From: Deltaproteobacteria bacterium
GTDB taxonomy: Bacteria; Desulfobacterota; Binatia; Binatales; Binataceae
DNA: 43,278 nucleotides
Direction of reading: 5' to 3'
Assembly: GCA_021799495.1 (NCBI GenBank)
Contig: JAJZAI010000028.1
Location: 1-43,278, forward strand
Both the position numbers and the translations under genes were made by a program. How positions within the stretch are numbered: the first letter of the stretch is position 1; the number at the start of each line of letters is the position of its first letter. Positions 15,910-25,128 of this stretch are shown here, one piece after another. The notes under the pieces are model-generated. The model searched no databases. It was not told the origin of the DNA and saw only the letters and a list, made by a program, of their open reading frames with translations.

Positions 15910-17241
15910 CTACGCCTCGAGCGCGTAGGCGTGCTCGTCGTGCTCGCTGAGGTCAAGGCCCAACACTTCCGATTCCTCATCGACGCGCAGACCCACGATC
16001 GCATCGGTTACTTTCAGCAGCACCATGCTGCCGGCGAAGGCGAATCCGACGCTCGCGGCGACGGCGATCGCCTGAATCGCCAACTGCCCCGGATTGCCGA
16101 AAAACAGCCCGTTCGCGCCCGCGGAGTTGACGGCAGTGCTGGCGAACAATCCGGTCGCAAGCGCGCCCCAGATTCCACCGACGCCGTGAACGCCGACCAC
16201 GTCCAGCGCGTCATCGTAACCGAATCGCGATTTCATCCGCACCGCGAAAAAGCAAATCGCGCCGGCCCCGGCGCCGATCGCGATCGCGGACATCGGCCCG
16301 ACGTATCCTGACGCCGGCGTGATCGCCACCAGCCCGGCCACGGCGCCGCTGGCCGCGCCAAGCACCGTCGGCTTGCCCGCCTTCCACCATTCCACGACCA
16401 TCCACGCCGCTGCGGCGGCGGACGCTCCCAGATGCGTCGCGACGAAGGCGGACACCGCCAGCCCGTTGGCCGCGAGCGCGCTGCCCGCGTTGAATCCGAA
16501 CCATCCGAACCACAGCAATCCCGCGCCCATCACCGTCAACGTGAGGTTGTGCGGAATCATCGGCTCGCGCGGATAGCCGCGGCGCCGGCCGATCACCAGC
16601 ACGGCGGCCAGCGCGGAAACTCCCGACGAGATATGGACCACCGTGCCGCCGGCGAAATCGAGCGCGCCTAGCTGATGGATCCAGCCATCGACGCCCCAGA
16701 CCCAATGAGCAAGCGGATCGTAGATCAAGGTCGTCCAGAGCAGGCTGAAAAGCAAAAAGCCGCGAAAAGAAATCCGCTCGGCGAACGCCCCCGTGATCAG
16801 CGCCGGCGTGATCACCGCGAACATGCATTGGAAGACCATGTACGCCTGATGTGGGATCGTCGCGGCATAGCCGGAGTACGCCTGCGTCGCGCTCACGCCG
16901 CTCAAGCCGAGCCAGCTCAGCCCGCCGATCAGCGCGTTATGCGGCGAAAACGCAAGACTGTATCCGCAAATCGCCCATTGCAGCGAAATCAGCGCGGTCA
17001 AGATGAAACTGTGCATCAACGTGGCCAGCACGTTTTTGCGCCGCACCATCCCGCCATAGAACAAAGCCAGCCCCGGCGCGGTCATCAGCAAGACGAGCGC
17101 GGATGAGCACAAGACCCACGCGGTATCTCCCGCGCTAATCGGCGGATTCTCGCCCGCGAGCGCCGGTGTCGCCGCCAGCAGCGTCGCGCCGGCGATAAAT
17201 GGAAACAAACGCAAACCCGTTCCGCGCCCAATCGAACGCAT
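15910..17241 (-). CDS. amt: Ammonium transporter (Amt/MEP/Rh family)
   Basis: A 443-residue inner-membrane ammonium channel with a cleavable signal peptide (cut near ALA-GEN, residues 27-32) and eleven expected membrane segments. D195 in LDFAGGTVVH and the twin pore histidines H203 and H352 (VGVHGVGGIWG) are in place. The signature ITGAFAERISFRGFLLFSLL is also present. The C-terminal EVLGLDLSEHDEHAY is the tail that in AmtB couples to GlnK. No glnK/glnB lies next to it here. It is convergent with the rodA side, and a 215-bp gap precedes it in which I found no convincing sigma54 promoter. Confidence 0.96.
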   Translation of the reverse strand: MRSIGRGTGLRLFPFIAGATLLAATPALAGENPPISAGDTAWVLCSSALVLLMTAPGLALFYGGMVRRKNVLATLMHSFILTALISLQWAICGYSLAFSPHNALIGGLSWLGLSGVSATQAYSGYAATIPHQAYMVFQCMFAVITPALITGAFAERISFRGFLLFSLLWTTLIYDPLAHWVWGVDGWIHQLGALDFAGGTVVHISSGVSALAAVLVIGRRRGYPREPMIPHNLTLTVMGAGLLWFGWFGFNAGSALAANGLAVSAFVATHLGASAAAAAWMVVEWWKAGKPTVLGAASGAVAGLVAITPASGYVGPMSAIAIGAGAGAICFFAVRMKSRFGYDDALDVVGVHGVGGIWGALATGLFASTAVNSAGANGLFFGNPGQLAIQAIAVAASVGFAFAGSMVLLKVTDAIVGLRVDEESEVLGLDLSEHDEHAYALEA

Positions 17242-17456
17242 CCAGCCAACCTCCAGCTTTACGCTGTGAAGAATTTGAACTCAGCGATGCGCGCAAAACT
17301 GCCGCCCGTTTGTTAGGCAACGCCTATTTTGTGCGCACCAATCCGCAGGCAGGAGCGATATTTTTGCTCAAGAAATCGCCGCCTGCTCGCAAGACAGCCA
17401 ATTTAAGCAGGATGCATGCCTATGCCGAGAGCATTGGCGCTCGTTTCGCGTGCACT

Positions 17457-18641
17457 TTAACCTTTCGGAAGCTGCAAGATACGCTCGCCGATCATGTTCT
17501 TCTGAACGGACGAAGTACCGCCCGCGATCGTCAGCGATTCGGCTTGCAGGATGCGCCGCATCCAGTCGCCGTCCGGCGCGAACGGCGATTTGCGCTCCAG
17601 CGTGACATAAGCGCCGAGAATACGCGCCGCGAACCTGGTCATCCGCTGCGACAGCTCGGTCGAAACCAGCTTGCCGATCGAGGATTCCGCGCTCGGCGGC
17701 AAGCCTTTAAGACGGCGCGTCAGCGCACGCAAGCCATTGTACTTCTTGGCCGTGACTTCGATCGCAAATTGCGCCAGTTGCTGGCGGATTTCGTCGTCCT
17801 TGGCCGCCGTATGGCCGTTGACCGGAATCGCCTTGGCCATCTCGACCAGTTGCGCCAGGATCACGTCTGCGCCGCCGATCGTCTCGCTGATTCCAAACCG
17901 TTCGTGCATCAGGGTCGAGACCAGCACTTCCCATCCACGATTCAGCGGACCAAGCAAATTTTGTTTTGGTACACGTACGTCTTCGAAGAAGATTTCATTG
18001 AACTCGGCGTCGCCGCTGATTTGCTTGAGCGGCTGCACGGTCACTCCGGGACTGTGCATATCGACCAGCAGCGCGCTCATGCCTTTATGCTTCGGCGCGT
18101 TCGGATCGGTGCGAACGAAAAGCTGGCAGAAGTCCGAACGATGGGCGTGCGTGGTCCATACTTTCTGGCCGTTGATGATGAATTCATCGCCGACCAGTTC
18201 GGCGCGGGTCTGAATCGACGCGAGATCGGAACCGGCGCCCGGCTCCGACATCCCTTCGCACCAGATTTCGTCCGCCATCAGAATCGGCTTCAAATAGCGC
18301 GCCTTCTGCTCGTCCGTGCCCCATTGCATCAAGGCCGGACCGGTCATGATGATGCCGAGCACATTGATGCCCATCGGCTGGCCGAGCCGGGCCAGCTCCT
18401 GCTGGAAAATCAATTGCTCGATAAAGGTCGCGCCGCGTCCGCCGTATTCCTTTGGCCAGCTCAGGCCGCCCCATCCGCCTTCGTAGAGCTTTTTGTGCCA
18501 GCGCTTGTTGCGCTCCCAGAGCAAATCCTCGTCGATTCGCTCCTTTTCTTCGGGCGTAAGCGGAGGCGGCTGATTGGCTTCCAGCCAGGCACGGACCTGC
18601 TGGCGATAGGCTTCCTGTTCCGGCGAATAGTTGAAATCCAT
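17457..18641 (-). CDS. Acyl-CoA dehydrogenase family protein
   Basis: A 394-residue FAD enzyme of acyl-CoA oxidation. The start is at 18641 (MDFNYSPEQEAYRQQVRAWL); the longer frame upstream is unlike the family. The three-part ACAD fold is recognisable. The N-terminal helical part has GLSWPKEYGGRGATFIEQLI. The middle beta part has WCEGMSEPGAGSDLASIQTR and INGQKVWTTHAH. The C-terminal helical part has LMHERFGIS and AESLTIAGGTSSVQKNMIGE. It belongs to the group often annotated near long-chain or steroid-side-chain dehydrogenases in actinobacteria, but substrate cannot be read from sequence. Confidence 0.9.
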   Translation of the reverse strand: MDFNYSPEQEAYRQQVRAWLEANQPPPLTPEEKERIDEDLLWERNKRWHKKLYEGGWGGLSWPKEYGGRGATFIEQLIFQQELARLGQPMGINVLGIIMTGPALMQWGTDEQKARYLKPILMADEIWCEGMSEPGAGSDLASIQTRAELVGDEFIINGQKVWTTHAHRSDFCQLFVRTDPNAPKHKGMSALLVDMHSPGVTVQPLKQISGDAEFNEIFFEDVRVPKQNLLGPLNRGWEVLVSTLMHERFGISETIGGADVILAQLVEMAKAIPVNGHTAAKDDEIRQQLAQFAIEVTAKKYNGLRALTRRLKGLPPSAESSIGKLVSTELSQRMTRFAARILGAYVTLERKSPFAPDGDWMRRILQAESLTIAGGTSSVQKNMIGERILQLPKG

Positions 18642-18762
18642 CGATGCGCTCCGCTCCCTGCCCGGATCGGATTGACCCGATTCGACGCCAGAATCGTACC
18701 GCAGCCGGCGGAATTTCGGTAGCGTAAAATGACGCGCCGGACCCGTCCCGCGGCGCCACTTG

Positions 18763-19518
18763 ATGGATCGGCATAGCCCATTCTCGTACCGATGCGGCGC
18801 ATGCGGACGCTGCTGCCATAACCAGGTCATCGCGCTCAGTCCGGCCGAGCTGCTTGCGCTCGCCCGCGCGTCTGGAATCGCGACCGGCGTCGCGCGGGCG
18901 CGTTACACTGAACGGCGCGGATCGCTGCTACGCTTTCGCACAGACGGCGGGTGCGCCGCGCTGGAGGGCGTGCGCTGCTCGATTCATCCCGGACGTCCCC
19001 TCGCCTGCCGCATCTATCCGCTCGGCCTCGAGCGAACGCCGGATGGCGACCGATTTATCCGGCTGGAGCCGGCGCAGGGTTCGGCCGGCCGATACGGCGT
19101 CGAAGGCATCGTCGGCGATTATCTGACCGATCAGGGAGTCGATGAGCTGCTCGGGATGGCGGAGCGCTACCGTCCGCTAATCGCGGCGATGCGCGACAAA
19201 ATCGAAACGCTGGTTGATTTTGACAAGATCGAACCGCGCGAATTCTGGCGCCACGCGACCGCGGAGGCGTTGCGCGAGTCGAATTTCGACGCCAACCGGC
19301 TGATTGACGCGCTCTTCGATCCAGACGGCGTCGGCGCGGCGCGCGCATCGATCGAAGCGACGATCGCGGCGCACCTTCCAATTCTTCACGCAATGATCGC
19401 GTCCGCGACTGATCCCGCGAAACTCGCCGCGGCGGCGATTCTGCTTGCCGTCAGCCTCGGCTACTCCCCCGCCGAAGCGATACGTTTCCCAACCGAACAA
19501 CAAGACCGCCTTAAATGA
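18763..19518 (+). CDS. YkgJ-like cysteine-cluster (CxxCxxCC) protein
   Basis: A 251-residue protein. The N-terminal C11-x2-C14-x2-C17-C18 (RCGACGRCCHN) is followed by GGCAAL, VRCSIHPGRPLACRIYPLG, the ligand set of the putative zinc- or iron-chelating YkgJ/FliB-like family. The C-terminal part (about residues 110-251) is helical and not recognised. An ATG at 18763 directly follows an in-frame TTG at 18760. The gene is divergent from the acyl-CoA dehydrogenase gene with about 120 bp between starts. Some CxxCxxCC proteins are linked to protein lysine methylation or metal delivery, but no function can be given here. Confidence 0.8.
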   Translation: MDRHSPFSYRCGACGRCCHNQVIALSPAELLALARASGIATGVARARYTERRGSLLRFRTDGGCAALEGVRCSIHPGRPLACRIYPLGLERTPDGDRFIRLEPAQGSAGRYGVEGIVGDYLTDQGVDELLGMAERYRPLIAAMRDKIETLVDFDKIEPREFWRHATAEALRESNFDANRLIDALFDPDGVGAARASIEATIAAHLPILHAMIASATDPAKLAAAAILLAVSLGYSPAEAIRFPTEQQDRLK

Positions 19519-19602
19519 CCACACGGACGAATTCAAAGAGTCACCGCTCCAGACGGAAGTGGCGTTTATCGCACGAGGCACTCAGATAAAAGACGCCCAT
19601 CA

Positions 19603-19622
19603 AGGGGTTCCTACGAACCCCT
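19603..19622 (+). terminator. Hairpin downstream of the CxxCxxCC gene
   Basis: A perfect 8-bp stem AGGGGTTC/GAACCCCT with a 4-base loop (CTAC), 85 bp after the stop. There is no T-tract, so it would be an incomplete intrinsic terminator or an mRNA 3'-end structure. Confidence 0.4.
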
Positions 19623-19723
19623 GTGCAAGCACCGCAGGGTCGAGACGAGCACGATCGGATCGTCAGCAGCTAAATCGGCGCGGAATCCTGTCGAATCCAA
19701 AATCTTCAATAGTCATCAGCGTT

Positions 19724-19793
19724 TTTGTCATTCTGAGCAAAGCGAAGAATCCCGGGATTCTTCACTCCGCTATGCTCCGTTCAGAATGACAAA
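19724..19793. repeat. Interspersed palindromic repeat, copy 2
   Basis: The outer arms TTTGTCATTCTGA (19724-19736) and TCAGAATGACAAA (19781-19793) are perfectly complementary. They enclose the same perfect palindrome GAAGAATCCCGGGATTCTTC (19744-19763) as copy 1. It lacks copy 1's GGAAGCTC outer arms, so either the family is modular or this copy is shortened. It occupies the tail-to-tail gap between the CxxCxxCC gene and the lipoprotein gene. Confidence 0.9.
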
Positions 19794-19812
19794 CAGCTTG
19801 CGCGGACCTTCC

Positions 19813-20145
19813 CTAATCCACGGCGTCTTTGGCGACGTAGCCTTTGAGTCCCTTGCTCGCGCCGTCGAGCACTTCGATTTCGCATCCCTGCTCGTCGCAG
19901 TTGCCGACCTTGATCGGCGTGCCATCATCGACGCGCTTGGCGACGAGGCTCGCGCCCATCCCGCCGATTATTCCCGCCGGTCCGCCCTGGCTCTGCATCG
20001 ATTTGATCCGGTCGAACGAGGCCTTGTCGGGATAGACCGCAACGGTCGTGTCGCCGCCATGCGCAACCAGCTTGTGGCCGCATCCGGCAAGCGTTAGCAG
20101 AGCGGCGGTAAGGACCAATGGCGCGATCGTTTTGACGATTTTCAC
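19813..20145 (-). CDS. Small lipoprotein with an SH3-like C-terminus
   Basis: A 110-residue protein starting at GTG 20145. This choice gives a clean type II signal peptide, MKIVKTIAPLVLTAALLTLA then the lipobox LAGC, with the lipidated Cys near residue 22. A linker follows, including a Gly-rich stretch (GGPAGIIGGMG) that may contact membrane. The end (GTPIKVGNCDEQGCEIEVLD, then KGYVAKDAV) resembles bacterial SH3 repeats such as those in envelope proteins, and the two Cys there could form a disulfide. Cell-envelope binding is inferred. It sits between a convergent gene and a divergent one. Confidence 0.7.
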   Translation of the reverse strand: MKIVKTIAPLVLTAALLTLAGCGHKLVAHGGDTTVAVYPDKASFDRIKSMQSQGGPAGIIGGMGASLVAKRVDDGTPIKVGNCDEQGCEIEVLDGASKGLKGYVAKDAVD

Positions 20146-20354
20146 GATGGAATAATCCCCCGTTTTACAAGAATTCATCCCGGCCAGCGTGACAGGCCGG
20201 CTGAATCGCGCCAAAAAACGGCCAAAGATCGCTGTTTGACGCGCGTTTTCGACTCCGATCATGCGAAACGCCGTTCGGGACGGTCAAATTGCCGCCGCCC
20301 GCGGGGCATGATACTTTGTTGGGTCTATCCGGGAAATGCCCGGAAGCCGGTCCA

Positions 20355-20897
20355 ATGCGAATCGGGCTCATTTCTGACACTCACATCCCCGAAGCGTGCG
20401 AACATCTTCCGCCGCCCGTATTCGACGCCTTGGCGGGCGTTGACCTCGTAATGCATGCCGGCGATGTTTATGTCAACCGCGTGCTCGACGAGCTGGAGCG
20501 GATCGCGCCGGTGATCGCGGCGATCGGCAATGGCGACGAGGGGTTGGACGGCCATCGCCACCGCCTCGACCCGGACGAGCGCGCCCGCACGGCCCATCTG
20601 TTCGAGATTGGCGGGGTGCGAATCGGGTTGGCCCATGCCCTGCCGACGCCGGACGAAACTTCGCAGGAAGTGTTCGAGGCGGCGATGAATCGTCATTTCG
20701 GCGGTCCGGTGGACGTGCTGGTGATGGGCCACAGCCATCTGGAGGGCGTGACGCGCTACGGCGCGACGCTGGTGGTGAATCCGGGCAGCGCGACGCTGCC
20801 GGGAAACCTGGTGGACGTGCCGGGCACGGTCGCGATTCTCGAAATCGGCGCGGCGGGCGAAGTCGCGGCCGAAATAATCAGACTGGATCAGGTCTAG
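20355..20897 (+). CDS. YfcE/MJ0936-type metallophosphoesterase
   Basis: A 180-residue calcineurin-like phosphoesterase with the start set at ATG 20355 ([13 protein letters not shown]). The metal motifs run in order: D-x-H (SDTHIP, residues 8-10), GD (MHAGDVY), GN (IGNGDEG), a later H in LAHALP, and the closing GHSH (VMGHSHLEG) with NPGSATLP. Length and pattern match the small cytoplasmic family of phosphodiesterases (YfcE, MJ0936). The natural substrate is not known. glyQS begins 47 bp downstream on the same strand. Confidence 0.88.
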   Translation: MRIGLISDTHIPEACEHLPPPVFDALAGVDLVMHAGDVYVNRVLDELERIAPVIAAIGNGDEGLDGHRHRLDPDERARTAHLFEIGGVRIGLAHALPTPDETSQEVFEAAMNRHFGGPVDVLVMGHSHLEGVTRYGATLVVNPGSATLPGNLVDVPGTVAILEIGAAGEVAAEIIRLDQV

Positions 20898-20944
20898 CGG
20901 CGCGGCCGTCCGGTTGGCGCGCAAGCTCCCAGGAGGAAGATTTT

Positions 20945-22297
20945 TTGTCCGCGGAAACCGCTCCTCAAGCCGTGGCCGCGCCGCAACGCGCGGTCACGAT
21001 GGAGAAAATCGTCAACCTGTGCAAACGGCGCGGGATCGTTTTTCCGGCCAGCGATATTTACGGCGGTCTCGGTTCGACCTTCGACTACGGTCCCCTCGGC
21101 GTCGAGCTTAAGCGCAACGTCAAGGAAGCCTGGTGGCGCGACATGGTGCAGCGCCGCACCGACGTGCTCGGCCTCGACAGCGCCATCCTGCAGCATCCGC
21201 GCACCTGGGAAGCGTCCGGCCATCTGCAGAACTTCACCGACCCGCTGGTGGATTGCAAAAACTGCAAGCAGCGTTTTCGCGCCGACCATATCCAGGGCGA
21301 CCGCTGCCCCGAATGCGGCGGCGAGCTGACCGAGGCGCGGCAGTTCAACCTGATGTTCAAGACCTTCATGGGGCCGGTCGAGGACACCGCCAGCACAATC
21401 TATCTGCGGCCCGAAACGGCGCAGGGAATTTTCGCTAACTTCGCGAATGTGATCGACACCCAGCGCGTCAAGCTGCCGTTCGGCGTGGCGCAGACCGGCA
21501 AGTCTTTCCGCAACGAAATCACGCCGGGAAACTTCATTTTCCGCACCCGCGAATTCGAGCAGATGGAGATGGAATTCTTCGTCAAGCCCGATCCGGCGGA
21601 GGAGCAGAGCTGGTTCGACTACTGGGTCAACGAGCGCTTCAACTGGTACGTCAGGTATGGCGTAAAACAGGACCATCTGCGCCTCCGGCCGCACGCCAAG
21701 GACGAACTCTCGCACTATTCGCGCGGCACCACCGACGTCGAATTCCTTTATCCGTTCGGATGGGGCGAGCTGGAGGGCATCGCGCGGCGCGGCAGTTTCG
21801 ACCTCGACCAGCATGCGAAATACAGCGGCAAGGACCTGACCTATTTCGACGAAGAGGCGAAGAGCCGCTACCGGCCGTGGGTGATCGAGCCGGCGGCGGG
21901 AGTCGATCGCACGATGCTGGCGTTTCTGATCGACGCGTACGACGAGGACGTGGTCGAGGGCGAGACGCGCATCGTGCTCCGGCTCGATCCGCGGCTGGCG
22001 CCGGTAAAAGCCGCTATCTATCCGCTCTTGCGCAAGGGCGGACAGCCGGAAAAGGCGCACGAGGTACGGGCGCGGCTGGCGCCGTATTTCACGACGACTT
22101 ACGATCAGGCGGGATCGATCGGCCGGCGCTACCGGCGCCAGGACGAAGTTGGAACGCCTTTCGGCGTGACGATCGATCATCAGACAATGGAAGACGATAC
22201 GGTGACGCTGCGCGATCGCGACACCACCGGGCAGGTGCGCGTGCCGATCGCGAAGCTGGTCGAAACGTTGACGGAACGGATCGGATGGCATCGTTAG
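20945..22297 (+). CDS. glyQS: Glycine--tRNA ligase, single-chain homodimeric type
   Basis: A class II aminoacyl-tRNA synthetase that charges tRNA-Gly. The start is TTG at 20945, supported by AGGAGGA at 20931-20937 with good spacing. An ATG at 20999 would lack a comparable site. The family blocks are present: [51 protein letters not shown] and [13 protein letters not shown]. The Cys pairs CKNC and CPEC in the insertion suggest a zinc knot. The C-terminal anticodon-binding domain covers about residues 345-450. At 450 residues it is the alpha2 form, not the GlyQ/GlyS heterotetramer. Confidence 0.95.
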   Translation: MSAETAPQAVAAPQRAVTMEKIVNLCKRRGIVFPASDIYGGLGSTFDYGPLGVELKRNVKEAWWRDMVQRRTDVLGLDSAILQHPRTWEASGHLQNFTDPLVDCKNCKQRFRADHIQGDRCPECGGELTEARQFNLMFKTFMGPVEDTASTIYLRPETAQGIFANFANVIDTQRVKLPFGVAQTGKSFRNEITPGNFIFRTREFEQMEMEFFVKPDPAEEQSWFDYWVNERFNWYVRYGVKQDHLRLRPHAKDELSHYSRGTTDVEFLYPFGWGELEGIARRGSFDLDQHAKYSGKDLTYFDEEAKSRYRPWVIEPAAGVDRTMLAFLIDAYDEDVVEGETRIVLRLDPRLAPVKAAIYPLLRKGGQPEKAHEVRARLAPYFTTTYDQAGSIGRRYRRQDEVGTPFGVTIDHQTMEDDTVTLRDRDTTGQVRVPIAKLVETLTERIGWHR

Positions 22298-22371
22298 TGC
22301 GCGCGGCCGAAACGGCGCGCGTGCGGCGATTTTCTCAACCGATAAACATACGGACTGGAGATTGAACTGCG

Positions 22372-25119
22372 ATGGCTCGGGTTCATCCGGAGATTTATTT
22401 TTTTGGCGCGGGCGTAAGCGAAGGACGCGCGAGCATGCGCGATCTGCTGGGCGGAAAGGGCGCGAACCTGGCCGAGATGGCCTCGCTCAAGCTGCCGGTG
22501 CCGCCGGGCTTCACGATTTCGACGCGCGTCTGCAACTACTTCTACGACCATAAAGGCAAGTATCCGAAGGGCCTTGAGCAAGGCGTCGAAAAAAGCGTCG
22601 CGCGAATCGAGCGGGCGCTTGGCAGGAAATTCGGCGACGCGAAAAATCCGCTGCTGGTCTCGGTGCGCTCCGGCGCGCGGGTTTCGATGCCCGGCATGAT
22701 GGACACCGTTCTCAACCTCGGCCTGACCGACCAGACGGTCGCGGGACTGGAAGCCGTCAGCGGCAATCCGCGTTTCGCCTGGGATTCGTACCGGCGGTTC
22801 TGCCAGATGTACGGCGACGTGGTGCTGAAGCTCAAGCCGGAGAACAAGAACGATCGCGATCCGTTCGAAGAGATAATCGAACGCAAAAAGACCGCGCGCG
22901 GCGTGCATGAGGACGTCGATCTCGGCGTCGCCGATCTGAAGGAACTGGTCGATGAATTCCGCGAGCTGATCCGCCGGCGCGTCGGCCGCGATTTGCCGCA
23001 GGATCCGCGCGAGCAGTTGTGGGAAGCGATCGGCGCGGTGTTCGGTTCATGGAACAACGATCGCGCCGTCACCTACCGCAAAATCAACAATATCCCCGGC
23101 GACTGGGGCACGGCGGTGACCGTGCAATCGATGGTCTTCGGCAACCTCGGCTCCGATTGCGCGACGGGCGTGGCTTTCACGCGCGATCCGTCGACGGGAG
23201 CGAAGGGCATCTACGGCGAATTCCTGCCGAACGCGCAGGGCGAAGACGTGGTCGCGGGAATCCGCACTCCGCGCCAGATCAGCCTTGCCGCGGGACGCGA
23301 GTGGGCGAAACGCAACAGCGTCGATGAGGCCGAACGCGCGGCCAGCCACGCGACGCTCGAAGAAAGCTTCTCCAAAGTTTACAAGGAACTGCTCAAAATC
23401 TCGGCGCGGCTGGAAAAACATTTCCGCGACATGCAGGACATGGAGTTCACGATCGAACGCGAACGCCTGTTCATGCTGCAGACGCGCACCGGCAAGCGCA
23501 CGGCGGCGGCGGCGGTCCGGGTCGCGGTCGAGATGGCCGAGGAACGGCTGATCGACCGGCGCGAGGCGCTGATGCGCGTCGAGCCGGCGCAGCTCGAACA
23601 ACTGCTGCATCCGCGGCTCGATCCGAAGGCGGCGAAGGACGTTATCGCGCGCGGCCTGCCGGCTTCGCCGGGCGCGGTCGCCGGCGAAGCGGTGTTCTCC
23701 GCGGACGAGGCGGTGGCGGCGAGCCAGGCCGGCCACAAAGTGATCCTGGTGCGCATCGAAACCTCGCCCGAGGACATCCACGGGATGCAGGTGGCGGAGG
23801 GAATTCTGACCGCGCGCGGCGGCATGACCAGCCACGCCGCCGTGGTCGCGCGCGGAATGGGAAAATGCTGCGTCGCGGGATGCGGCGCGCTCGAAATCGA
23901 TTACTCGGCGGGCGCGCTCAAGGTGGGCGACAAGGTGATCCGGCGCGGCGAGCACCTGACGCTCGACGGTTCGACCGGCGAGGTGATCGCGGGGCGCGTG
24001 CCGACGGCGCCGCCGGAACTTTCCGATCATTTCCGGCGCTTCATGAAATGGGCCGATCAGGAACGGCGCCTCGGAGTGCGCGCCAACGCCGACACGCCCG
24101 GCGACGCGCGCACGGCGATCGAGTACGGCGCCGAGGGAATCGGGCTCTGCCGCACCGAGCACATGTTCTTCGGCCCCGGCCGGATCGAAGCGGTGCGCGA
24201 GATGATCCTGGCCGATACGGCGGAGCAGCGGGCGCGCGCGCTGGAGAAGATCGTGCCGATGCAGCGCGCGGATTTTATCGAGATTCTGCGCGAGATGGAC
24301 GGCAAGCCGGTGACGATCCGGCTGCTCGATCCGCCGCTGCACGAATTCCTGCCGCATACCGACGACGAGATTCGCAAGCTCGCGTCCGATATGGGCGTCG
24401 ACGCCGAGCATCTGCGCCGCGTGCGCGACAATCTGCATGAATTCAATCCGATGCTGGGCCATCGCGGCTCCCGCCTCGGCATCAGCCATCCGGAAATTTA
24501 CCGGGCACAGGCGCGCGCGATCCTGGAGGCGGCGCTCGAATTGAAGCGCGAGAAGATCAAGGTCGATCCGGAAATCATGCTGCCGCTGATCGGCGAGCGG
24601 CGCGAATTTGAATTTCTGGCGAAAGAGATTCGCGCGGTCGCGCAGGAAATCGGCGGCGCCGGCAAAAACCGAATGACGTTTCCGCTCGGCACGATGATCG
24701 AAGTGCCGCGCGCCTGTATCGAAGCCGGCGAAATCGGCGCGGTGGCAGACTTCTTCTCCTTCGGCACCAATGATTTGACGCAGATGACCTACGGGCTTTC
24801 GCGCGACGACTCGGTCAAATTCCTCGACGCCTATCTGGAACGAGGCGTTTACCGCAAAGATCCGTTTCAGGAACTCGACGCGAGCGGCGTCGCCGGCCTG
24901 ATGGAGATTGCAATCGAGAGGGGCCGCAAGGCCAACCGCAAGATCAAGATCGGCATCTGCGGCGAGCACGGCGGCGATCCGGCAAGCGTCAAGCTGTGCC
25001 ATCGCCTGGGTCTCGACTACGTGTCGTGCTCGCCGTTCCGGCTGCCGGTGGCGCGGCTCGCGGCGGCGCAGGCGGCGATCGAAGGGCGCAAGGCGAAGCG
25101 CGAATTCAAAGACGTGTAG
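22372..25119 (+). CDS. ppdK: Pyruvate, phosphate dikinase
   Basis: Interconverts pyruvate + ATP + Pi with phosphoenolpyruvate + AMP + PPi. It can serve gluconeogenesis or a PPi-linked glycolysis. The 915 residues follow the standard order. The ATP-grasp domain has LLGGKGANLAEMASLKLPVP, SVRSGARVSMPGMMDTVLN, and TGVAFTRDPSTG. The phosphohistidine domain has H488 in GGMTSHAAVVARGMGK, then GSTGEV. The PEP/pyruvate barrel has EGIGLCRTEHMF, SFGTNDLTQM and the catalytic C863 in GICGEHGGDP. It starts 74 bp after glyQS and could be in the same transcript. Confidence 0.97.
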   Translation: MARVHPEIYFFGAGVSEGRASMRDLLGGKGANLAEMASLKLPVPPGFTISTRVCNYFYDHKGKYPKGLEQGVEKSVARIERALGRKFGDAKNPLLVSVRSGARVSMPGMMDTVLNLGLTDQTVAGLEAVSGNPRFAWDSYRRFCQMYGDVVLKLKPENKNDRDPFEEIIERKKTARGVHEDVDLGVADLKELVDEFRELIRRRVGRDLPQDPREQLWEAIGAVFGSWNNDRAVTYRKINNIPGDWGTAVTVQSMVFGNLGSDCATGVAFTRDPSTGAKGIYGEFLPNAQGEDVVAGIRTPRQISLAAGREWAKRNSVDEAERAASHATLEESFSKVYKELLKISARLEKHFRDMQDMEFTIERERLFMLQTRTGKRTAAAAVRVAVEMAEERLIDRREALMRVEPAQLEQLLHPRLDPKAAKDVIARGLPASPGAVAGEAVFSADEAVAASQAGHKVILVRIETSPEDIHGMQVAEGILTARGGMTSHAAVVARGMGKCCVAGCGALEIDYSAGALKVGDKVIRRGEHLTLDGSTGEVIAGRVPTAPPELSDHFRRFMKWADQERRLGVRANADTPGDARTAIEYGAEGIGLCRTEHMFFGPGRIEAVREMILADTAEQRARALEKIVPMQRADFIEILREMDGKPVTIRLLDPPLHEFLPHTDDEIRKLASDMGVDAEHLRRVRDNLHEFNPMLGHRGSRLGISHPEIYRAQARAILEAALELKREKIKVDPEIMLPLIGERREFEFLAKEIRAVAQEIGGAGKNRMTFPLGTMIEVPRACIEAGEIGAVADFFSFGTNDLTQMTYGLSRDDSVKFLDAYLERGVYRKDPFQELDASGVAGLMEIAIERGRKANRKIKIGICGEHGGDPASVKLCHRLGLDYVSCSPFRLPVARLAAAQAAIEGRKAKREFKDV

Positions 25120-25128
25120 CGGGCGCCG

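Noticed and set aside
17396-17412. TGGC...TTGC-like string upstream of amt as a sigma54 promoter
   Set aside because: The GG-GC spacing is off by one and the -12 element is not TTGCA.
15773-19793. CRISPR array
   Set aside because: The two similar palindromes are 3.9 kb apart and no regular repeat-spacer pattern or cas gene is present anywhere in the window.
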